DNA from: an uncultured Paracoccaceae bacterium
GTDB taxonomy: Bacteria > Pseudomonadota > Alphaproteobacteria > Rhodobacterales > Rhodobacteraceae
Assembly (NCBI GenBank): GCA_947493145.1
Contig: CANLPZ010000001.1
Location: 558,001 to 622,000 of the forward strand
Length of the DNA: 64,000 bases
Direction: 5' to 3'
The notes below the pieces were generated by a model, which did no database searches, was not told the DNA's origin, and saw only the letters and a list, made by a program, of their open reading frames with translations. This document shows, piece by piece, positions 62,893 to 64,000 of this stretch; the stretch's first letter is position 1, and each line of letters begins with the position of its first letter. The position numbers were made by a program, and so were the translations under genes.

Positions 62893-64000
62893 ATGTTTTC
62901 ACGATACAAAAAACCTTCTGAGGGCGAAGCAAAGCCGGTAAAGGCCGCGCCAACAGCCGCAGCACCAGAAAAAGCCGCGGCGCCCCAAAAGGCTCCTGCG
63001 GCTCAAGCGCCGAAAAAATCGTTGATGAAAGACATGCCATCGAAATTGGCGGCCGCGTCTGCACCTGACAAGGAACAAAAACGCAAACAGCGTCTTGGTG
63101 AAATTAAGCTAGAATTACACCGTGCACTTTTGGACAATTTGAATTTGTCCGCCTTGGATCAAGCGACGGAAAAAGATTTACGCGCTGAAATCGTCGCGAT
63201 TTCTGGCGAAACATTGGAAGACATGGGCGTCGTTCTGAACCGTGATGAACGGGCGGCCCTGAACCAAGAGCTGTATGACGAGGTCAAGGGACTTGGACCG
63301 TTAGAAGCGTTGCTTCAAGACGAAAGCGTCAACGATATCTTGGTGAATGGACCCAAACGCATTTTTGTTGAACGCGCGGGTAAATTGGAACTGACCGACA
63401 TCACCTTTAAGGATGAAAAGCATCTGTTGCGGATCATCGACAAAATCGTGTCTGCAGTGGGTCGCCGTGTCGATGAATCAAACCCATATGTGGATGCGCG
63501 TTTGGCCGATGGGTCGCGTTTCAACGCCATGGTTCCGCCAATCGCGGTTGATGGATCTTTGGTGTCTATCCGTAAGTTTAAAAAGGACAAACTGGGCATC
63601 AGCGACCTTGTAAACTTTGGTGCATTTACCGAAGAAATGGCCGCTTATTTGCAGGCGGCCGTTGCCACACGTTTGAACATCATTGTGTCAGGCGGTACCG
63701 GTTCAGGTAAAACAACAACATTGAACGCGCTGTCGTCTTTTATCGATAACGCTGAACGTATTCTAACGATCGAGGATACGGCGGAACTTCAATTGCAACA
63801 GGTTCACGTCGGACGGATGGAAAGCCGCCCGCCAAACGTTGAAGGCAAAGGCGAAGTTTCCCCACGCGACTGTTTGAAAAACGCCCTTCGTATGCGTCCG
63901 GACCGGATCATCGTGGGTGAAACACGTGGCGAAGAAGTTATCGACATGCTTCAGGCGATGAACACAGGTCACGATGGATCAATGACAACGATCCACGCCA
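62893..64000 (+). CDS. cpaF: Pilus assembly ATPase CpaF (TadA), 5' part
   Basis: 369 codons seen; the frame is open to the window edge, so it is partial at the right. A Pro/Ala/Lys-rich N-terminal linker (about 5-60) leads to the secretion ATPase: [21 protein letters not shown], the Walker [10 protein letters not shown] with Lys273, [20 protein letters not shown] and [20 protein letters not shown], ending in the His box [11 protein letters not shown]. It powers assembly of the Flp pilus with CpaE and TadBC. Starts 11 bases after cpaE with AGGGGGAAG upstream. Confidence 0.95.
   Translation, partial: MFSRYKKPSEGEAKPVKAAPTAAAPEKAAAPQKAPAAQAPKKSLMKDMPSKLAAASAPDKEQKRKQRLGEIKLELHRALLDNLNLSALDQATEKDLRAEIVAISGETLEDMGVVLNRDERAALNQELYDEVKGLGPLEALLQDESVNDILVNGPKRIFVERAGKLELTDITFKDEKHLLRIIDKIVSAVGRRVDESNPYVDARLADGSRFNAMVPPIAVDGSLVSIRKFKKDKLGISDLVNFGAFTEEMAAYLQAAVATRLNIIVSGGTGSGKTTTLNALSSFIDNAERILTIEDTAELQLQQVHVGRMESRPPNVEGKGEVSPRDCLKNALRMRPDRIIVGETRGEEVIDMLQAMNTGHDGSMTTIHA

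Noticed and set aside
1-64000. CRISPR arrays, tRNA or rRNA genes, prophage, insertion sequences
   Set aside because: Read for spaced repeats, cloverleaf ends, transposase or phage motifs; none was found.

Overview
The window looks like chromosome of a marine alphaproteobacterium of the Roseobacter group (Rhodobacterales). This rests on the gene content: a CpaB-CpaC-OmpA-CpaE-CpaF Tad pilus locus, a ctaC-ctaB-ctaG-ctaE cytochrome oxidase cluster followed by surf1 and thrC, lysC next to ptsP, TAXI-type TRAP transport, and a probable dimethylsulfoniopropionate (DMSP) catabolic cluster. The species cannot be named from this. About 61 protein genes fill nearly all of the sequence. I saw no tRNA, rRNA, CRISPR array, prophage or insertion sequence.

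Layout. 1-7.5 kb: the tail of an unknown gene, then a BCCT transporter, a double-domain CaiB/BaiF CoA-transferase of the DddD type, a GMC alcohol dehydrogenase and a divergent LysR regulator. Together they match DMSP import, cleavage to DMS plus a 3-hydroxypropionyl product, and oxidation of that product (dddT-dddD-dddA-dddR). 7.6-15.9 kb: a FixJ-type response regulator, a Cache-domain sensor kinase and a class III aminotransferase on the minus strand, divergent from a TAXI-TRAP binding protein, a fused permease and a TeaD-like universal stress protein. This is probably a regulated uptake system for an unknown organic acid or amino compound. 16-20 kb: two small enzymes and molybdate uptake (modABC). 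20-26.7 kb: Nudix, DUF1178, aspartate kinase, PtsP (first enzyme of the nitrogen PTS), EcsC-like, GNAT and flavin reductase. 26.8-31.2 kb: a TetR/hydrolase divergent pair with three operator-like repeats, an acyl-CoA dehydrogenase and an AraC regulator. 31.4-35.3 kb: SulP transporter, IalB-like periplasmic protein, and the purine/methylthioadenosine salvage pair mtnP-apt. 35.3-44.2 kb: FAD oxidase, GNAT, M16 peptidase, threonine synthase, SURF1 and the aa3-type cytochrome oxidase genes. 44.4-51.4 kb: tldD, dprA, topA, a small membrane protein and a succinyl-CoA:3-ketoacid CoA-transferase pair.

51.5-56.9 kb: a UPF0104-type membrane protein, DprE1-like oxidase, DprE2-like reductase and a HAD-UbiA fusion. 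These resemble the enzymes that make polyprenyl-phosphoryl-arabinose in mycobacteria. A lytic transglycosylase lies just upstream of the UbiA gene. 57.2-64 kb: four small Flp-type pilin genes (two encode the identical protein) followed by cpaB, cpaC, an OmpA-like lipoprotein, cpaE and the 5' part of cpaF, which runs off the window.

The strongest leads are the ddd cluster, the putative arabinosyl-lipid cluster, the twin pilin genes, the triple operator in front of the TetR/hydrolase pair, and the structured leader of the CoA-transferase operon. All are readings of sequence patterns; none was checked against a database.
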